Of a stretch of DNA of 26,482 nt, positions 9,201 through 16,775 are shown in pieces (within the stretch, counting starts at the first letter, position 1; every line of letters starts with the position of its first letter). Below the pieces are notes generated by a model, which was not told where the DNA came from, searched no databases, and worked only from the letters and a program-made list of their open reading frames with translations. Source of the stretch: Synergistaceae bacterium UBA5560 (lineage in GTDB: Bacteria; Synergistota; Synergistia; Synergistales; Aminiphilaceae); assembly GCA_002425685.1 (NCBI GenBank), contig DIMS01000062.1, positions 7,081 to 33,562 on the forward strand, in the 5' to 3' direction. The position numbers and the translations under genes were made by a program.

Positions 9201-11555
9201 TTCATTCCTGAGAGCACGGATGCCCAGATAGGTCCCCACGGGATGGTAGGGGAGTGAGAGTGTTTTATAGGCAAAACGCCCTCCCTCCTCCATGACGCCC
9301 GCCCGGAAAAGGAGCGTTCCCGAATCCGCGAAGGGCCCCTCGTAGGTGAAGCGCCCCTTCCCCTCGTCATCGAGAACGATGCTTCCGAGGAATTCCTGGT
9401 AGGGGACAGGTTTCTTTTCCCCATCGGCAAAGACAAACCCCTCCCATCCCGGAGGCGCGAAGGGCCTGGGAACCAGGCGGACCTCCACCTCGCAGGGAAG
9501 GCCCGCGGCGGGAGCACCGAAAAGATAGCGCCCCGTCACGGCGAACTCCAGAGAATCCCCCGGGAAGAGCTCCTTTCTGTCCGCCTCCGCCTCCACCTCG
9601 ATGCGAGGCGGAGCGAATTCCTCCACCAGGAACTGCAGCGACTCCAGAGGCGTTTTCTCTCCGGGGAGAAAGATCCTTACGGTGTACGTTCCCGTGGGGA
9701 CGCTGTCCGCGAGGGGAATGGCGACGTGGGCGAACCCCTGGGGCGTGAGCAGGGCCGATTCCCGGAGAAGTTCCCGTCCCGTGGGGGACATCACGGAAAA
9801 CTGGAGCGGAAAGGACTCGGGAGGACGGTGTTCCGGATCCCGGAGAAGCGCCGTGACATCCGCCGTCTCCCCGGGGCGGAAGACCCCCCTGGGAAGGAAG
9901 AGGAACGCGTCATACCCCTTGCGCAGATAGGGACGCCCTGCCGTCTCGTACCCCGCGAGCGCCACCAGATCCTGCCGCAGAACGAGATAGGTCGCGTCCT
10001 CCCCGGAAGAGACGGTGACCACTCGGGGAAAGAGCTGTTCGTCCCACGGGGCATCCGTCTCCACGAGGGCAACTCCGTCTCCGTCAGTGCTCCCCTCCGC
10101 GAGGAGCTGGTTCGACGCGGAGTAAACCCGCACCACTGCCTTCCCCACGGGAGCGAGGGAGGCGATGGAGTTCACCCACACCAGAACACCTCGGGGAAAA
10201 ACCTTTGCCGTGACTCCCAGATCCGAGACGGACACGACGAGACGTCCCTGTTCCCAGGCACCCCACTGCATGTCCTGGGCGGTCAGGAGGAAAATCCCCT
10301 TGTCCGGGCTCACGAGGGAGCGAAGGTCCACCGCCCGCCGGGTCAGTTCGTTCACTCCGCCCCCCGGAAGAAAGTTCTCCCGGGCAACAAGTCGGGAAAG
10401 GCTCTGAGAAAGTCCTTCTTCACCGAGCCCCATGGCGAGGGGAACGTTGTTGTCGTACACACGCCAGGCCGTGATCTCCACCTCATCCACGTTCACCGTC
10501 TCCAGGGGAATCCGCAGATCCCCCGCAGGCGAGATGTAGGTTCCCGCCGCGGGAAAGCGCACGAGCGGCGCCACGTCGGGGAAGATGAACGCCTTCTGGT
10601 ACTCCGCCTCCAAGCGCCCTCCCTGAGCACCCGGAAGCCCTTTCTGGACGGTGAGCACCACCCGGTCTCTGGGGCGAAAATCACCCACTACAGCGAATCC
10701 CCAGTCCGAAGGCTCCACCGTGAAGGGAACCGCAGGGGAAAGGGACACGAAAGAGGCGGCACGCCCGACATCGACGGGAGCGGACGTACTGACCCAGATG
10801 CGTCCCCGGTCCTCCGCCTCGGATTCTGCGTAACCGCTCTGAATGGCGAGCACGAAGGCGGGCACGATCTCCTGGCGTACGTCCTTGGCGAGCCCGAGGT
10901 CTCCCGTCGCGGGAGGAAATCCCGCAGCGATCTCGAGCGTGAGTTTTTTCCCGGAGAACGAGGAAAGGCGCACCGACACCTTTTTGGCCGGAGGAGCGGC
11001 GGGAAGATCGTAGGGGATATCCCGTCCGCCCTCGTCGCGAAAGGCGAGATATCCCCGGAGCCGCAAGGGAGAAACGGGAAGAGAAAAGCGCAGATCAAGG
11101 GTCAGCGACCCTCTGGGATCGAAATTGACCTGCGTGGCATCGAGGAACGCGAGAGGTGCTGTGCGGAAGGCGAAGACGTGCCGCCCCGCGAGAAGTCGCC
11201 CGTTCTGATCCCGGAGGTCATCCCGAAACGTGGCGGTGTAGCGGGTCGCCAAGGCGAAAGGGACCGCGGGCGTGAAGACGCAGGTCCGCTCATCCTTCCA
11301 CGTCCATCCGCCCTTGAGCCTCGGCAGGAGGAGGAACGGCGCGTTCTTTTCGTCCAGAGGTTTTCCCACCGCAGTCTTCTGCACCACGGGAGCGGAGAAG
11401 ACCGCCGTCACCTTGGGAGATCCCTTCACTTCTCCCTCGGGAGAAAAAGAGGCGACGACGAATTCTGCCGCCTTCTCCTGCGCGGCGTGGCCGACACCGC
11501 CCAGCATGCACACCGCCAGCAGAACCAGGACAAGCAGGCGCACCGTCAAACGCAT
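6225..11555 (-). CDS. Bacterial alpha-2-macroglobulin with thioester motif
   Basis: The ATG at 11555 (upstream GGAGGG, good spacing) gives 1776 residues with a clear signal peptide MRLTVRLLVLVLLAV; an in-frame start at 11666 would bury it. LAVC (13-16) is a poor lipobox, so cleavage after GHAA is as likely as lipidation, unlike lipoprotein homologues such as YfhM. Macroglobulin-like beta domains fill the first two thirds, including FRPGETADV near residue 560 and SFFLPPQATDAEGRV near 1115. The thioester motif YPYGCLEQ has Cys1325 and Gln1328, so this is a thioester-forming, protease-trapping type. It then continues as the helical thioester domain (SLQRWDGGFSLWPG) and a receptor-binding-like C-terminus. 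It probably acts in the periplasm to trap foreign proteases and is co-transcribed with pbpC. Confidence 0.92.
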   Translation of the reverse strand: MRLTVRLLVLVLLAVCMLGGVGHAAQEKAAEFVVASFSPEGEVKGSPKVTAVFSAPVVQKTAVGKPLDEKNAPFLLLPRLKGGWTWKDERTCVFTPAVPFALATRYTATFRDDLRDQNGRLLAGRHVFAFRTAPLAFLDATQVNFDPRGSLTLDLRFSLPVSPLRLRGYLAFRDEGGRDIPYDLPAAPPAKKVSVRLSSFSGKKLTLEIAAGFPPATGDLGLAKDVRQEIVPAFVLAIQSGYAESEAEDRGRIWVSTSAPVDVGRAASFVSLSPAVPFTVEPSDWGFAVVGDFRPRDRVVLTVQKGLPGAQGGRLEAEYQKAFIFPDVAPLVRFPAAGTYISPAGDLRIPLETVNVDEVEITAWRVYDNNVPLAMGLGEEGLSQSLSRLVARENFLPGGGVNELTRRAVDLRSLVSPDKGIFLLTAQDMQWGAWEQGRLVVSVSDLGVTAKVFPRGVLVWVNSIASLAPVGKAVVRVYSASNQLLAEGSTDGDGVALVETDAPWDEQLFPRVVTVSSGEDATYLVLRQDLVALAGYETAGRPYLRKGYDAFLFLPRGVFRPGETADVTALLRDPEHRPPESFPLQFSVMSPTGRELLRESALLTPQGFAHVAIPLADSVPTGTYTVRIFLPGEKTPLESLQFLVEEFAPPRIEVEAEADRKELFPGDSLEFAVTGRYLFGAPAAGLPCEVEVRLVPRPFAPPGWEGFVFADGEKKPVPYQEFLGSIVLDDEGKGRFTYEGPFADSGTLLFRAGVMEEGGRFAYKTLSLPYHPVGTYLGIRALRNEVRTGASVSFRIGAALPDGSPASLDAATAEISRVIWHSVLVEEDGRYRFQGREEFVSLERSGVPLSGGEGSFAFTPREDGQYLLRVTDEEGGAAASVRFYAFGDGGAGGGSLLDQVRLSPSKTLYAEGDEARIKVEAPFAGKLLFTVETDRVLERRVLDLATKETEIRFPVTAAMAPNAYCTVWVVREVSETVENWGSHRALGTVRIAVDQDVLRLRTLVEAPSRVRPGRSFSVSVRLEDTQGNAVPGEAALAFVDEGILGLTDFTTPDPWSFFTALRALGVQTFDLYDDLLPVEGKGTALLRPGGGDGEEAMMRASLSPVRARRFVPLSFFLPPQATDAEGRVTMELDIPEFSGRGRVMVVAAAGALSGMGEVPVEIARDVVAELSLPRAVAPGDTFLVPVTLFSKAERSLDVRVELRLEGPISSDATLSSAHSLDPGGKSEALLVPLRAVSEGGVARVTVAASWDGDLAEETISLPIRPASPRISLSGGGSVPAGSVGSLELPRSWFPGTVRSRLVLSGAPGVDLAGVLRYLDTYPYGCLEQTVSSAWPLLALPSIVAEVDPLLANEAERRRLLDERVRRIMSLQRWDGGFSLWPGSAEGTDWSGVYAVHFLVAAKKQGVPLSEESLGFALSFVRRLLPALPGGTDEDVLNAYTAKAYGAYVLALAGEPPLAWMEHLRERTEQLRAAGRLFLAGAYALSGQKETARNLLGQTAVSVETPPSGTETLDSGVRDSALALLMWLQIDTTAPEIPLLAEKLLAARTGGTWYGTQENAFAVLALGAYLDGTGRARRPFTARLQNEEGRLLGEVRQGERLVLSEEDGLDLPLRLSCSGEGTVYYAWVVDGVPLEMPKPVSQGISIKRTFLDRSGTPLAKDAEIRQGDLLQVQLEILPERTVTDLVVADLLPGCFEIENPRLTADAEGEQDARVREEVRDDRLLLFVNRLAEKKAFRYVYQVRAVSRGGFVLPPAAVEAMYDPAVRAIGPAGMVRVE

Positions 11556-11616
11556 TTCCCATCCCTCCCCTTGTGTCTCTGCGGAATTTCCACGGATTCC
11601 TTGCGTCTCAATGCCG

Positions 11617-11662
11617 AACGACCCCGGAGAATGACCGTAGCCGCTCTCCGGGGTCGTTTTTT
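11617..11662 (+). terminator. Strong intrinsic terminator on the plus strand, opposite to both flanking genes
   Basis: A perfect 14-base-pair stem (11617-11630 with 11645-11658; core CGACCCCGGAGA) with a 14-base loop is followed by TTTTTT (11657-11662) on the plus strand. On the minus strand, the direction of the flanking genes, only TT follows the stem. By sequence it is a plus-strand terminator, yet no plus-strand gene lies to its left for about 8.8 kb. Confidence 0.75.
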
Positions 11663-11701
11663 CCACCTGCCGATCAGAAATATTTCCGGAAAAAGCTCTC
11701 C

Positions 11702-11723
11702 CGGAAGAGACGTCGATCTTCCG
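11702..11723. repeat. Inverted repeat between the encapsulin and macroglobulin genes
   Basis: CGGAAGA (11702-11708) and TCTTCCG (11717-11723) form a perfect seven-pair stem with an eight-base loop. The 10-base palindrome TTTCCGGAAA lies next to it at 11683-11692. It could be a regulator site or a leader structure for the macroglobulin gene. Confidence 0.4.
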
Positions 11724-11744
11724 AAATCCTCTCCGTCCGCCTCC

Positions 11745-11779
11745 GATGCGCTTTCTGTGGATTCACCACAGGACGCATC
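11745..11779 (-). terminator. Stem-loop overlapping the encapsulin stop codon
   Basis: GATGCG (11745-11750) pairs with CGCATC (11774-11779) and CTGTGG (11755-11760) with CCACAG (11766-11771), separated by a small internal loop. It starts within the encapsulin stop codon. No U-tract follows on the minus strand, so it is probably an mRNA 3'-end or processing structure. Confidence 0.4.
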
Positions 11780-12575
11780 ACTTCGTCAGAGGTACCACAG
11801 CCTCGGGAACGATGACGCGGAACGTGAAAGATTCCGTAAGGAAGAGCTGCACCTTTTTCGCCGCGACATCCTCGAATCCCACGGCGAAATCCTGCCCGAG
11901 CACCAATTCCATGTCGCCACCCCTGAGGGAGACGAGATAGGCCGCATCGGTGTGGGGCAGCAGAATGATCTTTCCCCCCAGAAGGTCCTTGATCCGCATG
12001 TGCAGCGGGTAGTCCCCAAAGGAATGAATGGCGTTCCAGAGGGAAGGTCCCGCCACCAGGGCATAGGGACCGCCCACCGCGGCATCCTGGAATTTTCCGA
12101 GCCCCTTGATCAGAGCGCCGAGAATCGTTTCCTTGCTCTTCATGTCGAGGGAAACGGCGTTCCCCTTTCCAGCCTCCGCCAGACCGACGATACCCGCCGC
12201 CTTGAGTCCCTCGTAGACGGCCTTCTCCTCAAAGAGCGCCGCTTTCTTCGCCGCTTCGTCGAGGGCCGAAAAATCGATGTCCTTGGCACCTCGTTCCACG
12301 TTGTCCAACTCCCACCTGTCGAGTTCGAAGGAAACCCTGGTCTCGACGAGGGGTTGCACCTGGTGCACGCCGTAGGCAACGCCCTCGGGCTTCTGTCCCT
12401 TGGGGACATCGAGCCGCCCAAGGGTCAGGGCCGCGTAATCCCAGCCGCGGGGTCCCTCCACATCGACAAATCTCCGTGCGGAGAGGTGCGCTTCGAGCAC
12501 CGTGCGCGCCTGCGCGTCGATTTCCTTCCATGCCCCATCCGTAACCGGGGACAACGATCTCTTGAGAATGTCCAT
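11778..12575 (-). CDS. Encapsulin nanocompartment shell protein
   Basis: 265 residues from ATG at 12575, with GGAGGGAGC upstream. The sequence follows the family 1 encapsulin (HK97 capsid fold) pattern throughout: N-terminal helix SPVTDGAWKEIDAQAR (9-24), LSARRFVDVEGPRGWDYAA (31-49), then the E-loop and P-domain regions, GPYALVAGPSLWNAI, and a C-terminal A-domain ending in ESFTFRVIVPEAVVPL. The length is normal for a T=1 shell of about 60 subunits. The shell should enclose the ferritin-like protein encoded 31 bases upstream and store iron. The two genes almost certainly form one transcript. Encapsulins descend from phage capsids, but nothing else phage-like is present. Confidence 0.95.
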   Translation of the reverse strand: MDILKRSLSPVTDGAWKEIDAQARTVLEAHLSARRFVDVEGPRGWDYAALTLGRLDVPKGQKPEGVAYGVHQVQPLVETRVSFELDRWELDNVERGAKDIDFSALDEAAKKAALFEEKAVYEGLKAAGIVGLAEAGKGNAVSLDMKSKETILGALIKGLGKFQDAAVGGPYALVAGPSLWNAIHSFGDYPLHMRIKDLLGGKIILLPHTDAAYLVSLRGGDMELVLGQDFAVGFEDVAAKKVQLFLTESFTFRVIVPEAVVPLTK

Positions 12576-12606
12576 TCCGTGCTCCTCCCTTCCGTCTCCT
12601 TCTACA

Positions 12607-12978
12607 CTATCTGTTCTTCATGCTCCCGATGCCGATGCCGCCCCCCGAAGAGGCGGGCGCTGTGTCACCGGAGCCCTCGCCTCCCGTGGCGGCTTCCTCG
12701 ACTTCGGTGATCGGCGCCGTGGTAAACAGGTAGGTCCGCAGCGCCGCATCCCACTCGGGCATGGTCCTCCGAAGCCATTCGAGCATCATGCACGCGTGCT
12801 CGATCTCCTCATCCCGGTTGTGCAGAATGATGCTCCTGATCGTCTCATCCTGGGATGCAGCCGCTCTCTGGTGGTACCAGTCCACCGCCTCGACTTCCTC
12901 TTTCAGGCTGTTCAACGCACGGTGAATGTCCCGGTCCGCCTGGGACAACTCCTCCACCGGTTCGTGATAGGAACTCAT
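12607..12978 (-). CDS. Encapsulated ferritin-like protein (EncFtn) cargo
   Basis: 123 residues, ATG at 12978 after AGGAGGTG. It has the EncFtn two-helix pattern: SLKEEVEAVDWYHQR (24-38) and HNRDEEIEHACMMLEW (53-68). By comparison with Rhodospirillum rubrum EncFtn, Glu28, Glu58 and His61 correspond to the di-iron ferroxidase ligands Glu32, Glu62 and His65 (each shifted by four), with Trp34 and Tyr35 also kept. The C-terminus is a Gly/Ser/Ala-rich flexible tail ending in GGGIGIGSMKNR, a clear encapsulin cargo-loading peptide of the G-I-G-S-hydrophobic-K type. EncFtn oxidises Fe(II) as a decamer inside the shell. It is the first gene of the operon. Confidence 0.93.
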   Translation of the reverse strand: MSSYHEPVEELSQADRDIHRALNSLKEEVEAVDWYHQRAAASQDETIRSIILHNRDEEIEHACMMLEWLRRTMPEWDAALRTYLFTTAPITEVEEAATGGEGSGDTAPASSGGGIGIGSMKNR

Positions 12979-13119
12979 CCGTCATGCACCTCCTGCAGCG
13001 TGATATTGACAGGAACATACTACCACATCCAAAAAGAACGGGTATACTTACAGGAATGGCGAAAAAGACGAACAGTGCCGGATACACACTTTCACTTCAT
13101 CAGACAGGAGGGATGTTCC

Positions 13120-13578
13120 ATGCCCCGCAAGATTCTCGTCGCTCTCGACCTGAGCAAGATCTCCGAGGAACTCGTGCTTTACGGACATTCGCTCGCCCAT
13201 CGCCTGGACGTACAGGTGGATTTTCTCCACGCCCTGCCCCATACCTCCCTCTGGCGAGGCTACGAACCGTGGGTTCCCCCCGAGTTGGACATGCAGGTCA
13301 GGGAAATCGCCCAGAAAAAGATCGCCTACTGGATCCGCAGAGCGGAGGAGGAAATTCCCTGCGAACACTGCCACGAGCACCAGGTCTTCGTGGAAGAGGG
13401 AAACCCCGCCGACCTGGTCATCTCCAAAGCCAAGGACAACGGTTACAATCTCATCGTGGTGGGACACAAGGGACAGAGCGCGCTGGAGCATCTCATCGTC
13501 GGCAGCACCGCCACCAACGTGGTCCGTTACGCCCACTGCTCGGTCCTCGTCTATCGGCCGGGCCTCAAGATTTTCTGA
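13120..13578 (+). CDS. Universal stress protein, ATP-binding type
   Basis: 152 residues. The ATG at 13120 follows AGGAGGG by seven bases; another ATG at 13113 is out of frame. The single UspA domain starts with KILVALDLS, the usual Asp near residue 10. Its C-terminal nucleotide loop is G-HK-G-(nine residues)-GS (about 119-133, VVGHKGQSALEHLIVGS), the full ATP-binding pattern of MJ0577-type proteins. It is cytoplasmic and its exact role is unknown. It lies ten bases before ptsI, so the two are probably co-transcribed, and is divergent from the encapsulin operon (141-base spacer). That spacer contains a TATACT (13043-13048) but no convincing -35. Confidence 0.92.
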   Translation: MPRKILVALDLSKISEELVLYGHSLAHRLDVQVDFLHALPHTSLWRGYEPWVPPELDMQVREIAQKKIAYWIRRAEEEIPCEHCHEHQVFVEEGNPADLVISKAKDNGYNLIVVGHKGQSALEHLIVGSTATNVVRYAHCSVLVYRPGLKIF

Positions 13579-13588
13579 GGAGGAACTC

Positions 13589-15391
13589 ATGGATTTGCAG
13601 AAGACCCCTTCCTGCTCCACCGCTTCCAGAACACTCCACGGCATCTCCCTCTCTCCGGGATACGGCGTGGGTCCCGCCAGGATCTACCGCACCGTCTCCT
13701 TCGCGCTCGCCTCGGAGACAGAGATGTCCGCGCCGCCCAGAGATGAATCTCCCGAAACGGCGGACATTCGTTTCCGTAAGGCTCTGGAGATGTCCCGGGA
13801 ACAGCTTCTGCACCTCCAGGCAAAAAGCGCTGCCGCGCTCGGACAGGAAAAAGCCGCGGTCTTCGCCGCGCAGAGTCTCATGCTCGACGACCCCATGCTC
13901 TCCGGCGGCGTGGAGGAACTGCTCCGCAAGGGGACTTCGCCCGAGGATGCGGTGGTCCTCAAGACCAGGGAAATCAAGGCGCTCTTCGAATCCCTGCCGG
14001 ACCCGTATCTCCGGGAGCGCGCCGCCGATGTGGAGGACGTGGGACGGCGCATTTTCCGAAACCTTCTCGGCGTGGGAACGCTCGATCTGGAGGACGTCAG
14101 CGAGCCCGTGATTCTCGTGGCGGAGGATCTGACCCCCTCGGACACGGCCGCGCTCTCGTCCAAAACGGTGGCAGGCATCCTCACCGAACGGGGAGGCCCC
14201 ACAAGCCATACCGCCATCATTGCCAAGGCGCTTGAAATCCCCGCCGTGTCGGGCATCGGGAGCCTCTTCGACCTGATTGGAGAGGGACTTCCCGTGGCCC
14301 TCGACGGCGAACGGGGCGACGTGGTCCTCTCCCCCTCGGCGGAAGAGACGGCACACTTTGCCGCACTCAGGGAAAAGCGACTGCACACGGCGCGACAGTT
14401 GGCAACACTTCGGGATCTTCCGGCCATCACCCTGGACGGCGTGGAAATCGGTCTCTGGGGAAACATCGCCAAACCGGAGGGAACGGAAAAGGTTCTGAGC
14501 TACGGGGGCACCGGAGTCGGACTCTTCCGCACGGAATTTCTCTATATGAGCGGTGACACGCCTCCCGGGGAAGAGGAACAGCTCGCGGCCTACGTCAAAG
14601 CCCTGGAAGGCATGAAGGGCATGCCAACGGTCATCCGTACCCTCGATGCCGGGGGCGACAAGGAAGTGCCCTCCCTGCGGGGCATCCTGGGCGACAAGCC
14701 GGAGATGAATCCCTTCCTCGGTTATCGGGCACTGCGCATCTGCCTCGACGAGAAGGATCTCTTCCGCACCCAGCTCCGGGCACTTCTCCGGGCCGCACCC
14801 TCAGGAGATCTGCGGATCATGTTCCCTATGGTGGCAGGACTGGAGGATCTTCGGGGCGCAAGGAAAGCCCTCGACCAGGTCCGGAGCGAGCTTGAAGCGG
14901 AAGGTACCGCGGTACCGCCGGTGAAGGTGGGAATCATGATCGAAATCCCCGCAGCCGCAGCCATGGCTCCACTCCTCGCGGCGGAGGCGGATTTCTTTTC
15001 CGTCGGCACCAACGACCTTACGCAGTACACGCTCGCAGCGGACCGCATGAACGCCAGAGTAACCAGATGGTACGACTCTTTTCACCCCGGTGTGCTCCAG
15101 CTCCTCCGTCTCACCGCCGAAGGGGCCGGGGAACGGAATATCGAACTCGGCATGTGTGGTGAGATGGCAGGCGACCTCGACGCCATTCCGCTTCTTCTGG
15201 GACTGGGATTCCAGGAACTCTCCATGACACCCTCCCAGATCCCCTGGGCGAAACGGCTCGTGCGAGCGCTCTCCATCGAAGCCTGCCGGGACATCGCCCG
15301 GAAGGCGCTCTCCTTCGGCACTGCGGCGGAGGTACGGACGTACCTGCAGGAGCGCAGGGCAGCCCTTAACGCGAATTTCGCCGACGACTGA
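13589..15391 (+). CDS. ptsI: PTS enzyme I (phosphoenolpyruvate-protein phosphotransferase)
   Basis: 600 residues, ATG after GAGGAGGAA. The N-terminal domain opens with HGISLSPGYGVGPA (17-30), followed by the HPr-binding helical region. The phosphohistidine motif GGPTSHTAI has active-site His207. The C-terminal PEP-binding barrel (about 275-575) includes GVGLFRTEFLYM (309-320), IRTLDAGGDKE, FFSVGTNDLTQYTLAADR, and catalytic Cys523 in ELGMCGEMAGD. All essential residues are present, so it should transfer phosphate from PEP to HPr. The N-terminus has about 15 extra residues compared with E. coli EI. No ptsH or sugar-specific enzyme II is nearby, so partners must be encoded elsewhere. Confidence 0.95.
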   Translation: MDLQKTPSCSTASRTLHGISLSPGYGVGPARIYRTVSFALASETEMSAPPRDESPETADIRFRKALEMSREQLLHLQAKSAAALGQEKAAVFAAQSLMLDDPMLSGGVEELLRKGTSPEDAVVLKTREIKALFESLPDPYLRERAADVEDVGRRIFRNLLGVGTLDLEDVSEPVILVAEDLTPSDTAALSSKTVAGILTERGGPTSHTAIIAKALEIPAVSGIGSLFDLIGEGLPVALDGERGDVVLSPSAEETAHFAALREKRLHTARQLATLRDLPAITLDGVEIGLWGNIAKPEGTEKVLSYGGTGVGLFRTEFLYMSGDTPPGEEEQLAAYVKALEGMKGMPTVIRTLDAGGDKEVPSLRGILGDKPEMNPFLGYRALRICLDEKDLFRTQLRALLRAAPSGDLRIMFPMVAGLEDLRGARKALDQVRSELEAEGTAVPPVKVGIMIEIPAAAAMAPLLAAEADFFSVGTNDLTQYTLAADRMNARVTRWYDSFHPGVLQLLRLTAEGAGERNIELGMCGEMAGDLDAIPLLLGLGFQELSMTPSQIPWAKRLVRALSIEACRDIARKALSFGTAAEVRTYLQERRAALNANFADD

Positions 15392-15422
15392 GGTCCGGCG
15401 AGAAAAAACGGACGGAAACGAG

Positions 15423-16628
15423 ATGATGGCATCCATGCGAACCCTCGTTCGGGGAAAAATAGACCAGGCCATGGCCCTCCTCGGTGAGACGGGGATAGAT
15501 TGTTGGTGCACTTTTGTCCGGGAGACGTCGGAGATGTGCGATCCCGCGATGCGGTACCTCGTGGGAGCGGACGTGGTGGGTGAAGCGACGTTTCTGCTCG
15601 CCCGGGACGGCAGGGCCTTCGCCGTTCTCGCGGCCCTGGACAGGAGCGCTGTGGAGGCTCTCGCAACCTATCGCATCTTTCCTTATGTGCAGTCTATCCG
15701 GGAACCCCTTCTGGAAGCGCTGGCCCTTCTCGATCCCAAAACCATCGGGCTCAACTTCTCCGAGGAGAATTACGCCGTGGACGGGCTCTCCTGCGGCATG
15801 TATCGACGCTTGCACTCGCTTCTCGAAGGAACGCCCTATGCGGAACGACTCGTCTCCGCGGAAGAGCTCTTCTCCAGAGTGCGGAGCATCAAAACGCCGG
15901 AGGAACTGCGGCACATCCGGGCGGCCATCGCGGAGACGCTGGAACTCTTCGACCTCTGGTCGCGGAACTTTCGGGAGGGGTGGACGCTGCGACGCATCGC
16001 GGATTTTCTTCACGAAGAAATGCACCGCCGGAACCTTGAAGGCTCGTGGAGTCTCTCCGGCGATCCGGGCATCACGAGCGGACCCGACATGATCCCCGGC
16101 CATGGAACACCCCCGGATCTTCCCGTCCTTCCCGGGCACGTGCTCAACATGGATTTCGGCATCCGCAAGGACGGCTACAGTTCGGATCTCCAGCGCGTCT
16201 GGTACCGACCTTCCCGGGAGGCTCCCGAACCACCCGGGGACGTGCGGAACGCCTTCGGAGTCGTTCGGCGCGGCATCGAAGAAGCGGCAGCGTTTCTTCG
16301 TCCCGGCGTGCGCGGCTGTGAGGTGGATGCCGTGGCACGGCGCATTGTTACCGAAGCGGGCTACCCCGAATACGCCCATTCCTTGGGGCATCAGGTGGGC
16401 GCCTTCGCCCACGACGGCGGCGCGCTCCTGGGTCCCCGATGGGAGCGCTACGGCAAGCTGGTGGAACTCCCCGTGGAGGAAGGACAGGTTTTCACCCTCG
16501 AATTCGGCGTGCAGACATCCTGCGGCTATCTGGGTCAGGAGGACATGGTGGTGGTCACTTCAAACGGATGCGCCTTCCTCACGCCTCCACAGGAGGACCT
16601 CTGGACTCTCACTCCCGGAGACGCGTGA
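15423..16628 (+). CDS. M24 family metallopeptidase (Xaa-Pro aminopeptidase-like)
   Basis: 401 residues. Two tandem ATG codons at 15423 and 15426 have only a weak ribosome site, and ATG 15435 is also possible. An N-terminal creatinase-like domain (about 1-150) precedes the pita-bread catalytic domain (about 160-395). All five metal ligands can be placed: Asp244 (NMDFGI), Asp255 (SSDLQRVWY), His323 (SLGHQVG), Glu360 (FTLEFGV) and Glu373 (GQEDMVVV). This supports a working di-metal peptidase or prolidase, probably processing peptides with proline at position two. It lies 31 bases after ptsI on the same strand, with no functional link I can name. Confidence 0.88.
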   Translation: MMASMRTLVRGKIDQAMALLGETGIDCWCTFVRETSEMCDPAMRYLVGADVVGEATFLLARDGRAFAVLAALDRSAVEALATYRIFPYVQSIREPLLEALALLDPKTIGLNFSEENYAVDGLSCGMYRRLHSLLEGTPYAERLVSAEELFSRVRSIKTPEELRHIRAAIAETLELFDLWSRNFREGWTLRRIADFLHEEMHRRNLEGSWSLSGDPGITSGPDMIPGHGTPPDLPVLPGHVLNMDFGIRKDGYSSDLQRVWYRPSREAPEPPGDVRNAFGVVRRGIEEAAAFLRPGVRGCEVDAVARRIVTEAGYPEYAHSLGHQVGAFAHDGGALLGPRWERYGKLVELPVEEGQVFTLEFGVQTSCGYLGQEDMVVVTSNGCAFLTPPQEDLWTLTPGDA

Positions 16629-16651
16629 CGTTCTCGGGGAGCCTTCATCCG

Positions 16652-16708
16652 GTCCGGCCTTCCATTGTTCCGGAGCGCGGAAAGCCGGACACGCCGGCCC
16701 CCCTTTTT
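16652..16708 (+). terminator. Possible terminator after the M24 peptidase gene
   Basis: GTCCGGC (16652-16658) pairs with GCCGGAC (16684-16690) and TTCC (16660-16663) with GGAA (16679-16682), with one C-A mismatch. TTTTT at 16704-16708 lies 13 bases beyond the stem, farther than usual. It is 24 bases after the stop codon. Confidence 0.4.
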
Positions 16709-16733
16709 CCACGACGAAAACACGACAGACCCA

Positions 16734-16762
16734 TTGACAAAGACGCACCTTGTCCGTATCGT
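16734..16762 (+). promoter_or_regulatory. Promoter of the thiamin salvage operon
   Basis: A perfect -35 TTGACA (16734-16739), a 17-base spacer and TATCGT (16757-16762, four of six matches). Transcription would start just before the TPP riboswitch. Confidence 0.65.
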
Positions 16763-16775
16763 AACGGCGACAGCA

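Noticed and set aside
7170..9257. 695-codon plus-strand open frame within the macroglobulin gene
   Set aside because: Its composition is that of an antisense shadow and no domain or ribosome site is recognisable.
11778..12575. Encapsulin as a sign of a prophage
   Set aside because: The HK97-like fold is expected for encapsulins; there are no portal, terminase, tail or integrase genes, and the EncFtn cargo gene explains it.
9726..12710. 994-codon open frame on the plus strand, antisense to the macroglobulin and encapsulin genes
   Set aside because: It has no family features, is rich in Arg, Gly and His, and runs across two well-supported genes and their spacer. It is a typical GC-driven shadow frame.
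12502..13119. Upstream in-frame extension of the universal stress protein
   Set aside because: It is antisense to encapsulin and EncFtn, and the family start with a strong ribosome site is at 13120.
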